A stretch of 26,780 nucleotides of DNA from Candidatus Collierbacteria bacterium CG_4_9_14_3_um_filter_43_16 (GCA_002789895.1 PFUC01000059.1:9710-36489); one strand, 5' to 3'; positions 7,045-14,681 are shown, numbered from the stretch's first letter. Notes: a model not told the origin generated them from the letters alone. Numbers and translations: made by a program.

Positions 7045-8880
7045 ATGACCATACACGATATTCGCCAAAAATACTTCGGCTTTATGGAATCGAAAGGGCA
7101 CAAAATCCTTCCTTCCAGTCCGCTGGTCTTAGAAGGCGATGCCACCACTCTTTTTACCTCTTCCGGCATGCAGCCAATGATGCCCTATTTACTTGGTCAA
7201 AAACATCCGTTGGGTATCAGACTTGCTGATTCTCAAAAATGTTTCCGTTCTCAGGATATCGACGAAGTCGGGGATAATCGCCATACCACTTTTTTTGAAA
7301 TGCTGGGTAATTGGTCTCTTGGTGATTATTTCAAGAAAGAACAGCTAGGATACTTCTTTAATTTTTTAACAGATAACAAAGTCGGCCTTGGTCTCGATCC
7401 ACATCGTCTCTACGTCTCTGTCTTCGCCGGCGGTTCTGGCGTCGACAAAGATGATGATGCCATTATGATTTGGAAAAATCTCTTTGCCAAAGTCGGCATT
7501 CAAGCCAAAGAAGGCCAGCGTATTTTTCCTTACCCAGCCAAAAAAAACTGGTGGTCTCGCGCCGGGACCCCAGATCAAATGCCCACAGGTGAACCGGGAG
7601 GGCCGGATAGTGAAGTATTCTTTGATTTTGGTATGGAACGGAAGCTCCACGAAAATTCCCAGTGGAAAAATGAGCCCTGTCACATCAACTGCGACTGTGG
7701 TCGTTTTGTAGAGATCGGAAACAACGTTTTTATGCAGTATGTCAAACAGGCCGATGGTACCCTCAAAGAACTTCCTCAAAAAAATATTGATTTCGGCGGG
7801 GGCCTCACCCGTCTCGAAGCCGCTGTCCGAGACGATCCGGACATGTTTAATATTTCTTCTCTTGCGCTGGTAATCGAAGAGATCGAAAACATCTCCGGAC
7901 ATTCATACTCACAAGAAGAGCATCGTCCGTCCATGCGCGTCATTGCCGATCACCTTACGGCCGCTTCTTTTCTCATCAAAGACGGCATTTTTCCGAGTAA
8001 CAAAGGCCAAGGTTACGTTCTTCGTCGTCTCCTCCGCCGCGCCGCTATTAAACTCTACTTTTTAACCGACAATCGTGAATCCATCGTCAAACTTCCGAAT
8101 ATCGTCCGGGTGATTACTCAGTTTTATGGAGATCTCTATTTTAATTTTGAAGATTACCCCTTGATTCAAAACACTATCACGGTCGAAATCTCTAAGTTTA
8201 GCCACTCTTTAGATAGAGGTCTGAAAGAACTCCAAAAAAATCCCCAAGTCGATGGCAAATTTGCCTTTGACCTTTATCAAAATTATGGTTTCCCGCTCGA
8301 AGTTACTGCCGAAATTCTCTCCCAAATGGGTAAACAAGTGGATATTCAAGAGTTTCAAAAAGAATTTGAAAAACACAAAGAACTCAGTCGTACTGCCTCT
8401 GCCGGTATGTTCAAGGGCGGCTTGGCCGATCACTCTGATGTCGTTACCGCCTATCACACCGCTACCCATCTGTTGCACGCCGCTCTCCGACAGATATTGG
8501 GCACTCACGTCCAACAAAAGGGCAGTAATATCACCTCCGAAAGATTAAGATTTGACTTTTCTCACCCGGAAAAGTTATCCGACATCCAAATCAAAGCGGT
8601 TCAAGATTTAATTAATCAAAAAATTTCCGAAAAACTTACCGTTACCAAAGTAGAACTCCCCAAAGAAAAGGCTTTGGCTCAAGGCGCTCTTGCTTTTTTT
8701 GGTCAAAAATACCCCGATCAGGTCACCGTTTATACCATAGGCAATAAGAAAAGTTTCTTTTCCAAAGAGCTTTGTGGTGGACCACATGTGGAAAGTCTGG
8801 CAGAACTTGCTAAGATAAATATAGTCAAACAAGAATCCCTTGGAGCCGGAACGCGCCGTCTCTATTTACAATTTGTTTGA
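7045..8880 (+). CDS. alaS: Alanyl-tRNA synthetase, compact form
   Basis: This enzyme charges tRNA-Ala. The class II core is clear: EMLGNWSLGDYFK (85-97, motif 2 region), GGPDSEVFFDFG (185-196), FMQYVKQADGTL (229-240) and the tRNA-binding RVIADHLTAASFLI / QGYVLRRLLRRAA stretch (298-334). The editing domain keeps its zinc ligands: H471 and H475 (HTATH), C577 and H581 (CGGPH). At 611 residues it is much shorter than the usual 850-900. The beta-barrel that normally separates core and editing domains, with its FYAESGGQ signature, is absent: residue 450 runs straight into GMFKGGLADHS and then HTATHLL. The C-terminal C-Ala/oligomerisation domain is also missing. The class II motif 3 segment is GGGLTRLE rather than GMGLER. 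The gene has its own near-leaderless promoter and is followed after 12 nt by the actin-like fusion. Confidence 0.96.
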   Translation: MTIHDIRQKYFGFMESKGHKILPSSPLVLEGDATTLFTSSGMQPMMPYLLGQKHPLGIRLADSQKCFRSQDIDEVGDNRHTTFFEMLGNWSLGDYFKKEQLGYFFNFLTDNKVGLGLDPHRLYVSVFAGGSGVDKDDDAIMIWKNLFAKVGIQAKEGQRIFPYPAKKNWWSRAGTPDQMPTGEPGGPDSEVFFDFGMERKLHENSQWKNEPCHINCDCGRFVEIGNNVFMQYVKQADGTLKELPQKNIDFGGGLTRLEAAVRDDPDMFNISSLALVIEEIENISGHSYSQEEHRPSMRVIADHLTAASFLIKDGIFPSNKGQGYVLRRLLRRAAIKLYFLTDNRESIVKLPNIVRVITQFYGDLYFNFEDYPLIQNTITVEISKFSHSLDRGLKELQKNPQVDGKFAFDLYQNYGFPLEVTAEILSQMGKQVDIQEFQKEFEKHKELSRTASAGMFKGGLADHSDVVTAYHTATHLLHAALRQILGTHVQQKGSNITSERLRFDFSHPEKLSDIQIKAVQDLINQKISEKLTVTKVELPKEKALAQGALAFFGQKYPDQVTVYTIGNKKSFFSKELCGGPHVESLAELAKINIVKQESLGAGTRRLYLQFV

Positions 8881-8892
8881 CAAGGCAACTGT

Positions 8893-11025
8893 GTGAACCT
8901 AGTCAACTTATTTGGCAATAAATCAAAAGTCCCCGAGCCGGAATATTTCCTGGCTGTAGAAATTCACGAATCCCTCATCAAGACGGCTCTCTGGGAAATT
9001 CTTGAAGGTCAGCCGGAAATCGTCAACGTCGGATCTTACGAATCGTGGACGGACGAAGAATCCCTGATCAACGGTGTCGACTCTTCTTTGGATCAAGCCA
9101 TCAAAGTAATTAAAGGTGAGCCCAAAAGAGTTATTTTTGGTTTGCCTGATTCATGGATGGAGCAAGACAAAATTCATGCCACTAAAACAAAATTAATTAC
9201 CCATCTGTGTAAAGAGCTAGGTCTTGATCCGATTGGAGTCGTCACTACCAATCGTGCCGTGGCCCATTATTTAAAGAAGAGAGAGGGTATGCCACCGACA
9301 GTGATTCTCCTGGAAGTCTATACTTCCAAAGTTGCCGTTTCCTACGTTTATCTTGGCGAAGTTAAACAAACAGAAGAAGCCGCTCGCTCCGGGGACCTGG
9401 CTCATGACGTTGAGGAGGGTTTGACGAGGATGGACCTCCCGAACTACCCAGCCAGATTTATTCTGACGAATGGTAATAGTCTTGAAGAAGAGTCACAGCA
9501 AATCACCGCCTTTCCATGGACAGATCGCCTACCCTTCAAACATATTCCGAAAGTTGAGGTCCTGCCGATTGACTTTTCCATTAAGTCAATTGCTCTTACT
9601 GGCGGGGTTGAAGCCGTTCAGTTTTTGGGAATGGAGGTTATCGAAGATGAATCCGCCGCCAACCCGACCGCAATTGATGATTCAAACCTGGTAATACCCG
9701 TAGAAGCACCTTCATCTATGGAAGAGCTGGGCTTTACCTACGAAGAAACACCTGCTCCAACCGTTATTCCCGTAGCCCCGCCGATACCGGAAGTCGTCTC
9801 CGACGACGAACCAGAATATGCCTTTTCCAGTGATGAGGCCGACCTTCCTCCCAAAAACCTCCCCCATCTTAATTTTGTTCTTCCAGTCCTTCCTCATTTC
9901 AAATCTCTCCGCCTACCTCATTTAAGTTATCTTTTTTTGCTTACAGTTCCCGTCATTATCGCTCTCGGCTTCCTCGTCTACCTCTTTTTTGGTCAAGCTC
10001 AGCTTACGATTCACTTTGATCCGCAAAAAATAAATAAACAGCTGGGAATAGCCATTACCGAAACTACTCTGCCAGGCATTCCTACTCTAATTGCTTCCAA
10101 AAAAACATTTACCGGTTCCGCGCAAGAATCAATCTCCACGACCGGCACGGCAACCGTCGGTGATAAAGCTACTGGCACCGTCACCATTGCAAACAAAACG
10201 TCCGTGCCAATTGTTTTAAAATCAGGATCTACAGTAAAAAATGATACCGGTAAATATACCTTTGTTCTACAGGACGATGTCACCATCGCTTCTGCCAGTG
10301 CGCTTGATAACACGAAAGCTGCAGGTGTCAAAGTTAATGCTGTGAAAATCGGAGCTGAATATAATTTACTTAAAGGAACTGTTTTTAGTGTTGGGGACTA
10401 TCTCAAATCAAGTACGGCGGCTGTTTCCGAAGCGGACTTTGCCGGAGGCACTTCTCGCACCGTAAACGCCGTTTCTAAAGCCGACCAGGATAAACTTTTG
10501 TCCATCGCCACCGAAAAAATAAAAACCAAAGTTCAAACTGATTTGCAAGCGGCCAATCCGGGATTCAAAACTCTGCCTTTTTCCGATATCCAATTTACCA
10601 AAAAGGAGTTCGACCACAACCTTTCCGAAGAGGCCACGACGGTGAGTTTAATTTTGGAAGGTTCTCTTGATGCTCTTGTTTACTCCGAGGATAATCTCTA
10701 CAGCCTAGCCATGGGGGAGATTCAAAGCCAAATCCCAGCCGGCTCATTTACCAAAAAGGAAACAACTATCGTGAGCCTAGACAATCCCGCCAAAACCGAT
10801 GGCCAGTACCAATCAAAAGTTATTATCGCGACCACTCTTTATCCGCAAATAGACGAGCAAAAAATGGCCGATTTTATTAAAGGAAAACTCGTTTCCAGAA
10901 TTCGCCACTTTTTTGAACCCATTCCCGGCTTTACCGGTCTGAATATAAAAATATTTCCTCCTATTCCTTTAATCACCAAGATTCTGCCCCTTCGGAATAT
11001 TACTTTCGACCTGGTTAGCAACTGA
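8893..11025 (+). CDS. PilM/FtsA-like domain fused through a membrane helix to a baseplate-J-like region
   Basis: This 710-residue protein has three parts. Residues about 15-250 resemble an actin-like ATPase of the PilM/FtsA type (AVEIHESLIKTALWEI; FGLPDSW; TVILLEVYTSKVAVSYVYLG; ALTGGV). An acidic, Pro-rich linker (about 251-325) leads to one membrane helix (about 346-366). Residues 367-710 should lie outside the cell and include a Gly/Thr-rich segment (TATVGDKATGTVTIANKTSV; LKSGSTVKN; AEYNL) like baseplate-J/gp47-type domains of phage tails, then alpha/beta segments. Function is unknown; a cytoplasm-to-surface assembly or scaffold role is inferred. The start is GTG 8893, with AAGG 7 nt upstream. 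It follows alaS by 12 nt and precedes the sortase gene by 2 nt, so it is co-transcribed with both. Similar architectures are, to my knowledge, common in CPR genomes. Confidence 0.7.
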   Translation: MNLVNLFGNKSKVPEPEYFLAVEIHESLIKTALWEILEGQPEIVNVGSYESWTDEESLINGVDSSLDQAIKVIKGEPKRVIFGLPDSWMEQDKIHATKTKLITHLCKELGLDPIGVVTTNRAVAHYLKKREGMPPTVILLEVYTSKVAVSYVYLGEVKQTEEAARSGDLAHDVEEGLTRMDLPNYPARFILTNGNSLEEESQQITAFPWTDRLPFKHIPKVEVLPIDFSIKSIALTGGVEAVQFLGMEVIEDESAANPTAIDDSNLVIPVEAPSSMEELGFTYEETPAPTVIPVAPPIPEVVSDDEPEYAFSSDEADLPPKNLPHLNFVLPVLPHFKSLRLPHLSYLFLLTVPVIIALGFLVYLFFGQAQLTIHFDPQKINKQLGIAITETTLPGIPTLIASKKTFTGSAQESISTTGTATVGDKATGTVTIANKTSVPIVLKSGSTVKNDTGKYTFVLQDDVTIASASALDNTKAAGVKVNAVKIGAEYNLLKGTVFSVGDYLKSSTAAVSEADFAGGTSRTVNAVSKADQDKLLSIATEKIKTKVQTDLQAANPGFKTLPFSDIQFTKKEFDHNLSEEATTVSLILEGSLDALVYSEDNLYSLAMGEIQSQIPAGSFTKKETTIVSLDNPAKTDGQYQSKVIIATTLYPQIDEQKMADFIKGKLVSRIRHFFEPIPGFTGLNIKIFPPIPLITKILPLRNITFDLVSN

Positions 11026-11027
11026 TA

Positions 11028-11795
11028 ATGTTATACAGTTATCGCAAGGCTACTCCGGACAATCCCCATCCTGGCAGGCGCATCCCCCATTACCTAAAGA
11101 CTCTTCCGACCTTAGTGTCTGCTTTGGGGTTGGGGATTCTCGCCGGTGTTGCTTATCCCGTAGTCAGTTATCAGTTCAGGGACATCAAACTTTTTAGCTC
11201 TTCTGATTCCGGTTTACTTTCCCCGGCTTATTATCAATCAAAGGCGGAAAATAGTTCTTCCCCCGTGATCATCAACGGTTTAGATTATACAAAAGCCAGT
11301 AACTGGTTCCCAGGAAGCATTCAAAACGAATTTTTTTCTACAAACACCCCTTCAACAGATAGTTCCTCAGAAGATAGCTCTCCAGATTCATACACTCTTT
11401 CTATTCCCTCACTCGGAATCATCAACGCCCAGGTCGCCATCCGAGACGAAGATTTGACTAAGCATCTGGTGCAGTACCCCCAGACCGCTCTTCCAGGCCA
11501 AATGGGTTCTCCGGTCATCTTCGGCCACTCCACCCTGCCCCAGTTCTTTGATCCCAAAAAATATACCACCATCTTTTCTACTCTACCAAAAGTTAAAGTT
11601 GGCTCCGATGTTTTTATTACTTACGACGGCATCGAGTACACCTATCGTATTACCAAGACTTTCGAGGTGAAGCCCAACGAATTATGGGTCCTCAGCCAGG
11701 ACTACTCCGACAAAAAACTCAAAATTATTACCTGCGTTCCACCCGGTACCACTCTCCGTCGCCTGGTGGTCGAAGGCACTCTCATCAACAACTGA
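11028..11795 (+). CDS. Sortase (class D/E-like cysteine transpeptidase)
   Basis: The 255-residue protein has a basic N-terminus, one membrane helix (about 27-49), a Ser-rich stalk (about 55-120) and a sortase beta-barrel. The catalytic triad is visible: H167 (VIFGHSTL), C236 (IITCVPPGT, the TLxTC position) and R244 or R245 (TTLRRLVVEG). Sortases cut surface proteins at a C-terminal sorting signal and join them to wall or pilus subunits. The TC-x-P-P-G sequence fits class D/E or F enzymes better than class A or B. No LPxTG-type substrate occurs in this window. It begins 2 nt after the stop of the actin-like/J-like fusion, so the two probably serve the same surface structure. The transcript may end before ruvX, where a palindromic repeat sits. 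Confidence 0.9.
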   Translation: MLYSYRKATPDNPHPGRRIPHYLKTLPTLVSALGLGILAGVAYPVVSYQFRDIKLFSSSDSGLLSPAYYQSKAENSSSPVIINGLDYTKASNWFPGSIQNEFFSTNTPSTDSSSEDSSPDSYTLSIPSLGIINAQVAIRDEDLTKHLVQYPQTALPGQMGSPVIFGHSTLPQFFDPKKYTTIFSTLPKVKVGSDVFITYDGIEYTYRITKTFEVKPNELWVLSQDYSDKKLKIITCVPPGTTLRRLVVEGTLINN

Positions 11796-11814
11796 CTCGC
11801 ATTCACAACAGCGA

Positions 11815-11842
11815 GTCATCCCGGACTTGATCCGGGATCCAT
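11815..11842 (+). repeat. GTCATCCCGGA-type palindromic dispersed repeat
   Basis: GTCATCCCGGACTTGATCCG and the following GGATCCAT form a perfect 8-bp stem (ATCCCGGA 11818-11825 / TCCGGGAT 11831-11838) with loop CTTGA. Repeats of this form are scattered between genes in many unrelated bacteria. It could also act as a transcript-end barrier for the sortase unit. Confidence 0.75.
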
Positions 11843-11852
11843 CTCCTTCCAC

Positions 11853-11858
11853 TATAAT
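11853..11858 (+). promoter_or_regulatory. Consensus -10 giving a leaderless ruvX mRNA
   Basis: A perfect TATAAT ends exactly 6 nt before ATG 11865, placing +1 on the start codon. The upstream flank, where a -35 would lie, is the palindromic repeat. Confidence 0.6.
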
Positions 11859-11864
11859 ACTCTT

Positions 11865-12254
11865 ATGTCCATTCTTTGTCTTGACCCAGGCGCGGCCCAC
11901 ACCGGCATCGCTATCTCCGAAGAGGGGGTTCTTGCTACACCAGTCGCCACTATCTACGAAAAAGATGTCAACCAATTGGTCACCAAGCTATTACCTTATT
12001 TATCGAAATATAACCCTGACAAAATTGTCATGGGTGTGCCGGAGTTTGGACCCATCGTCAATTTTGCTACGGATTTAAGTGAAAAGATTTACGACGTTTT
12101 TCCCAAAGAGATTATCTTTTTCAGGGAAGATCTCAGCTCTCACACTGCCAGAAATGTCATGAAAACACAAGGTAAAACCTTGCTAAGACGAAAAAAAGAA
12201 GAGCATCAAACCGCCGCCGCCCTCATTCTCCAAGACTACCTCGACTCCCTCTAA
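11865..12254 (+). CDS. ruvX: RuvX/YqgF-family RNase H-fold protein
   Basis: The 129-residue protein matches YqgF/RuvX in length and order of motifs: LDPGAAHTGIA with D7 in the first strand, KIVMGVPEFG (53-62), FFREDLSS (85-92, in place of the DERLTT motif, E88 or D89), and the last helix HQTAAALILQDYL (114-126). The family includes a Holliday-junction resolvase and a factor in 16S rRNA 5' maturation. The final catalytic Asp of the family (D-x-x-[AS]-A in the last helix) is replaced by H114, though E112/E113 are next to it, so activity is uncertain. The gene is a single unit with a leaderless-type promoter and follows the sortase gene across a palindromic repeat. In many bacteria yqgF lies near alaS and mltG, as here. 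Confidence 0.8.
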   Translation: MSILCLDPGAAHTGIAISEEGVLATPVATIYEKDVNQLVTKLLPYLSKYNPDKIVMGVPEFGPIVNFATDLSEKIYDVFPKEIIFFREDLSSHTARNVMKTQGKTLLRRKKEEHQTAAALILQDYLDSL

Positions 12255-12282
12255 ACCTCTCTTGCTATTTATACCCCCCCAG

Positions 12283-12290
12283 TATACGAT
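12283..12290 (+). promoter_or_regulatory. Candidate -10 for the 12297 gene, leaderless
   Basis: TATACGAT holds two overlapping hexamers, TATACG and TACGAT, that would place +1 at 12295 or exactly on ATG 12297. No Shine-Dalgarno sequence is present. The match is weaker than at ruvX. Confidence 0.35.
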
Positions 12291-12296
12291 TATTTT

Positions 12297-13004
12297 ATGG
12301 ATATGGAAAAAATACAGGTCCCCAATCCAACGAGAGAAGAGATTTCAGTCGGTTTTAAAACCGCCTTAGAAAAAGCTAACACTGAAGAAGTCAAAACAGC
12401 CATTGAGTCGGCCATAGTGACCATGGAAGAGAGGTGGAAAGTTGAAGACGAGGTTTTTGAGGCAGCAAAAAAGGCAGCCGTCACTGCCGAATTAGCTGCG
12501 CTTAGGGGTGAAGTCCCGCCTGCTGTCATGGATGCTATCAATGTCGCTATGGAAGAACCCTCTCCGCCAGCATCCACCACCCAAGAACCGGCGAGTGAAA
12601 GCCATCAGACTCCAGTTGATACGATGTCAGAATCAGCTTCAGAAACACCCGTGGAGAAAACGGAACAGGAAATGCGGGTGGATAACACCGAGAAATTTAT
12701 TAAAGCGGCTGGTGAGCTATTAGAAAACGCGAAACGTCGAGCCTTGGGTTTTCTTCAAGAAGCAAAAAAGATAGATATCAGAAATCCACTGGGCTGGGCC
12801 TTGATCGTTGCTGGCACACAATCAGTCTTTTACGCCTGGGCGGCAACACTACCCGCACTTTCTGGGGGAAATGAATTTGTCCAAACGGCTGGCATGATAA
12901 CAAGCTCTGCCATTGCTGCATTAGAGCTTGGAGCCAGCTACGTCCTATTCAAGGAAGAATTCAAGGTTAGATCAACAAAAACTGCAAATACATCACAACA
13001 ATAA
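12297..13004 (+). CDS. Unrecognised protein with helical N-terminus and two membrane helices
   Basis: I do not recognise this 235-residue protein. Residues 1-88 are charged and helical, rich in Ala/Glu/Lys (FKTALEKANTEEVKTAIESA). Residues 89-125 are a Ser/Pro/Thr/Glu linker. Residues 128-160 form another amphipathic helix (EKFIKAAGELLENAKRRALG). Two membrane helices follow at about 162-187 and 193-216, with a short polar tail. The topology suggests both ends on one side of the membrane. Two near-adjacent ATGs (12297, 12303) could start it; the first fits the leaderless promoter. One base separates it from the next gene, so the two are co-expressed. The pair sits between ruvX and the zinc-ribbon/mltG unit and may be a lineage-specific insertion. 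Confidence 0.65.
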   Translation: MDMEKIQVPNPTREEISVGFKTALEKANTEEVKTAIESAIVTMEERWKVEDEVFEAAKKAAVTAELAALRGEVPPAVMDAINVAMEEPSPPASTTQEPASESHQTPVDTMSESASETPVEKTEQEMRVDNTEKFIKAAGELLENAKRRALGFLQEAKKIDIRNPLGWALIVAGTQSVFYAWAATLPALSGGNEFVQTAGMITSSAIAALELGASYVLFKEEFKVRSTKTANTSQQ

Positions 13005-13005
13005 T

Positions 13006-13368
13006 ATGAACCCACTCCAAACTTTTCTCCAAAAACTAGATAGCATTCATTCAGCTCTCGATTTTACAGAAGGAACAGATGGGGTAAAGGCTGACTTGTT
13101 AGCCAGCATAAATCTAGACTTGATAAGTAAAATCGCGGCGGACCCAAAGAACAAAACGCTTTTAGAGGACTTGGCCAGTCATAATCCCGCGACCAAAAGC
13201 GACGTAGAAACCAGTCTTGCCTATGCAACCGAAAAGATGAAAGATGCTGGAATAGACGTAAACGCTCTATTTACTGAGGTGGCCAACTGGACTTTGCAAA
13301 ACTATCTTTCCAAACTAGCAGTATCCTTTCCACCAGAACAAATTGACCCATTACGAGCCCTGATATAA
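13006..13368 (+). CDS. Unrecognised small helical protein
   Basis: This 120-residue soluble protein has no family I recognise. It is predicted mostly helical with acidic and hydrophobic faces (LQTFLQKLDSIHSALDF; LLASINLDLISKIAADP; VETSLAYATEKMKDAGIDV) and no Cys, signal peptide or membrane segment. The helical repeats around conserved-looking Asn-Pro turns would suit a small adaptor. I chose ATG 13006 because it follows the previous stop (13002-13004) by one base; the 26 extra codons back to 12928 overlap the upstream gene in another frame and read as noise. Its 3' end overlaps the promoter of the next gene (TTGACC at 13343 and TGATATAAT at 13361), an unusually tight arrangement. Confidence 0.6.
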   Translation: MNPLQTFLQKLDSIHSALDFTEGTDGVKADLLASINLDLISKIAADPKNKTLLEDLASHNPATKSDVETSLAYATEKMKDAGIDVNALFTEVANWTLQNYLSKLAVSFPPEQIDPLRALI

Positions 13369-13369
13369 T
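13343..13369 (+). promoter_or_regulatory. Promoter inside the upstream gene's 3' end, leaderless
   Basis: TTGACC (13343-13348) is followed after 15 bp by TATAAT (13364-13369), which is preceded by TGA as an extended -10. The hexamer ends exactly 6 nt before ATG 13376. The stop codon of the upstream gene (TGA/TAA region at 13366-13368) lies within the -10 element. Confidence 0.65.
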
Positions 13370-13375
13370 CAGGTT

Positions 13376-13582
13376 ATGTTCAAAAATATTATTGCTCCAG
13401 TACAAGCCTGGCTTCTCTCTCGAGGCGTTTGTGTCGGTTGTGGTACCACCTTAACCGATGGCCAAAGTAAACCTTCCACTAAGGTGAAAGACTGCGATCA
13501 GGTCACCTGCAAATGTGGCCGTGTTTTTGTTTACAACCCCAAGACAAACACCTATCGCCGAGCTCTTCTGAGCGAAATATAA
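13376..13582 (+). CDS. Zinc-ribbon microprotein
   Basis: The 68-residue protein has an N-terminal amphipathic helix (NIIAPVQAWLLSR) followed by a Cys-rich core: C19-x2-C22, then C40 and C45-x-C47. CVGCG and CKCG read as the two knuckles of a zinc ribbon. It is basic and ends with a short YNPKTNTYRRAL segment. Small zinc-ribbon proteins often bind nucleic acid or serve as subunits of larger machines; nothing here narrows that. It has its own leaderless-type promoter and is followed after 6 bp by mltG, so it is probably co-transcribed with that gene. The arrangement is strict enough to suggest a conserved small gene rather than chance. Confidence 0.7.
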   Translation: MFKNIIAPVQAWLLSRGVCVGCGTTLTDGQSKPSTKVKDCDQVTCKCGRVFVYNPKTNTYRRALLSEI

Positions 13583-13588
13583 AAATTT

Positions 13589-14575
13589 ATGCTTAAGCGA
13601 TTTTTCACCGCTTTAACCCTACTTACCATCTTGTTTTTTGCGTGGTATTTTCAGTCTGTCCAGCCGGTTACCAGATCGGAATCACCGATTGTCGATTTCG
13701 AAGTCAAGCCGGGTATGGGAGTTGATCGTATAGCCAACGACCTCAGTGGTGCCCGTTTAATCCGTTCTCGAGTCGGTTTCAAGATCACCGTTATTCGCTT
13801 AGGTGTTGCCAACAAAATTCAAGCCGGTCTCTTCAAACTTTCACCTGCCATGAATGCAACAGAGTTAGCGGAGGCTCTTACTCACGCATATGCTCGCCAA
13901 ATTCGAATCACTATTCCCGAAGGTCTCCGGGCCGAAGAGATAAACTTCATTCTCGAAAAAAACTTCAGTCAGGTAAAAAACAATCGCTTCAGCCCAACCG
14001 ATTTTGCCCGCCAAATTCATAATCTGGAGGGTCATCTTTTCCCGGACACCTACGACTTTATTCCGGAGGCTTCGGCCTCGGATATTGTCAAACGGCTTAC
14101 TGGTCGCTTTAACGATGTTGTCAGCGATTTAAATATTTCCACAGAGGATCTCCCCCGTACACTAATTCTTGCCTCTCTTCTGGAAAGAGAAGCCGCTTCC
14201 CTCGAAGAAATGCCTCTGGTGGCTGGAGTCATTACCAAAAGATTAAAGATCGGTATGGCTTTGCAGATTGACGCCACTATTCAATATGCATTGGGGTCTG
14301 TCCGCTGTAAACAAATTGACTGTGACTGGTGGAAGAAAAACCTGACCAGAGAGGATCTAAAAACCATTTCGGCTTACAATACTTACCTAAACCCTGGTCT
14401 CCCACCCACCCCCATCGCTAATCCCGGCAAAGAGGCCCTCTCGGCTGCGGCCCATCCAGTAATCGGCACTGCTTTCTACTATCTTCACGATTCAGCCGGC
14501 AAAATCCATTTTGCTGATACCTTACCACAACACAATCAAAACATCTGCACCTACCTAAAAAAGGATTGTAAATAA
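13589..14575 (+). CDS. mltG: MltG/YceG endolytic murein transglycosylase
   Basis: MltG is a membrane-anchored enzyme that cleaves nascent glycan strands and so sets their length. The 328 residues give one N-terminal membrane helix (about 5-21), a LysM-like segment (VKPGMGVDRIANDLSGARLI, about 40-60) and the YceG catalytic domain. Family signatures are present: EGHLFPDTYDF, ILASLLEREA with the catalytic Glu, LQIDATIQYALG, and SAYNTYLNPGLPPTPIANPG followed by AAAHP. Two extra Cys pairs near the end (CKQIDCDWW; CTYLKKDCK) may form disulfides outside the cell. It starts 6 bp after the zinc-ribbon gene with no ribosome binding site. A hairpin 7 bp past the stop may end the transcript before the rpoB promoter. 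Confidence 0.93.
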   Translation: MLKRFFTALTLLTILFFAWYFQSVQPVTRSESPIVDFEVKPGMGVDRIANDLSGARLIRSRVGFKITVIRLGVANKIQAGLFKLSPAMNATELAEALTHAYARQIRITIPEGLRAEEINFILEKNFSQVKNNRFSPTDFARQIHNLEGHLFPDTYDFIPEASASDIVKRLTGRFNDVVSDLNISTEDLPRTLILASLLEREAASLEEMPLVAGVITKRLKIGMALQIDATIQYALGSVRCKQIDCDWWKKNLTREDLKTISAYNTYLNPGLPPTPIANPGKEALSAAAHPVIGTAFYYLHDSAGKIHFADTLPQHNQNICTYLKKDCK

Positions 14576-14582
14576 CATAAAA

Positions 14583-14600
14583 CCCGCCTGAGACGGCGGG
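14583..14600. terminator. Hairpin after mltG, weak terminator
   Basis: CCCGCC (14583-14588) pairs with GGCGGG (14595-14600) around TGAGAC. On the plus strand the stem is followed by ATCTTCCCCC rather than a T run; on the minus strand it is followed by TTTTATG. It lies 7 bp after the mltG stop, so it probably marks the transcript end, but imperfectly. Confidence 0.5.
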
Positions 14601-14640
14601 ATCTTCCCCCTTTGCATTATCGCGGCACCACACCTCCGTG

Positions 14641-14669
14641 TTGACAGCAAGCTAATTCAGCCTTATACT
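14641..14669 (+). promoter_or_regulatory. Strong sigma70-type promoter of rpoBC
   Basis: A perfect TTGACA (14641-14646) is followed after exactly 17 bp by TATACT (14664-14669). This is the best plus-strand promoter in the window. The expected start is 14676, giving a leader of about 91 nt before ATG 14767. Confidence 0.85.
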
Positions 14670-14681
14670 ACCTACACTGCT

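Noticed and set aside
12274..12280. Run of seven C as a possible slippage (phase-variation) tract
   Set aside because: It lies before the predicted promoter of gene 12297, not in a coding frame, and its distance from the -10 gives no clear switching role.
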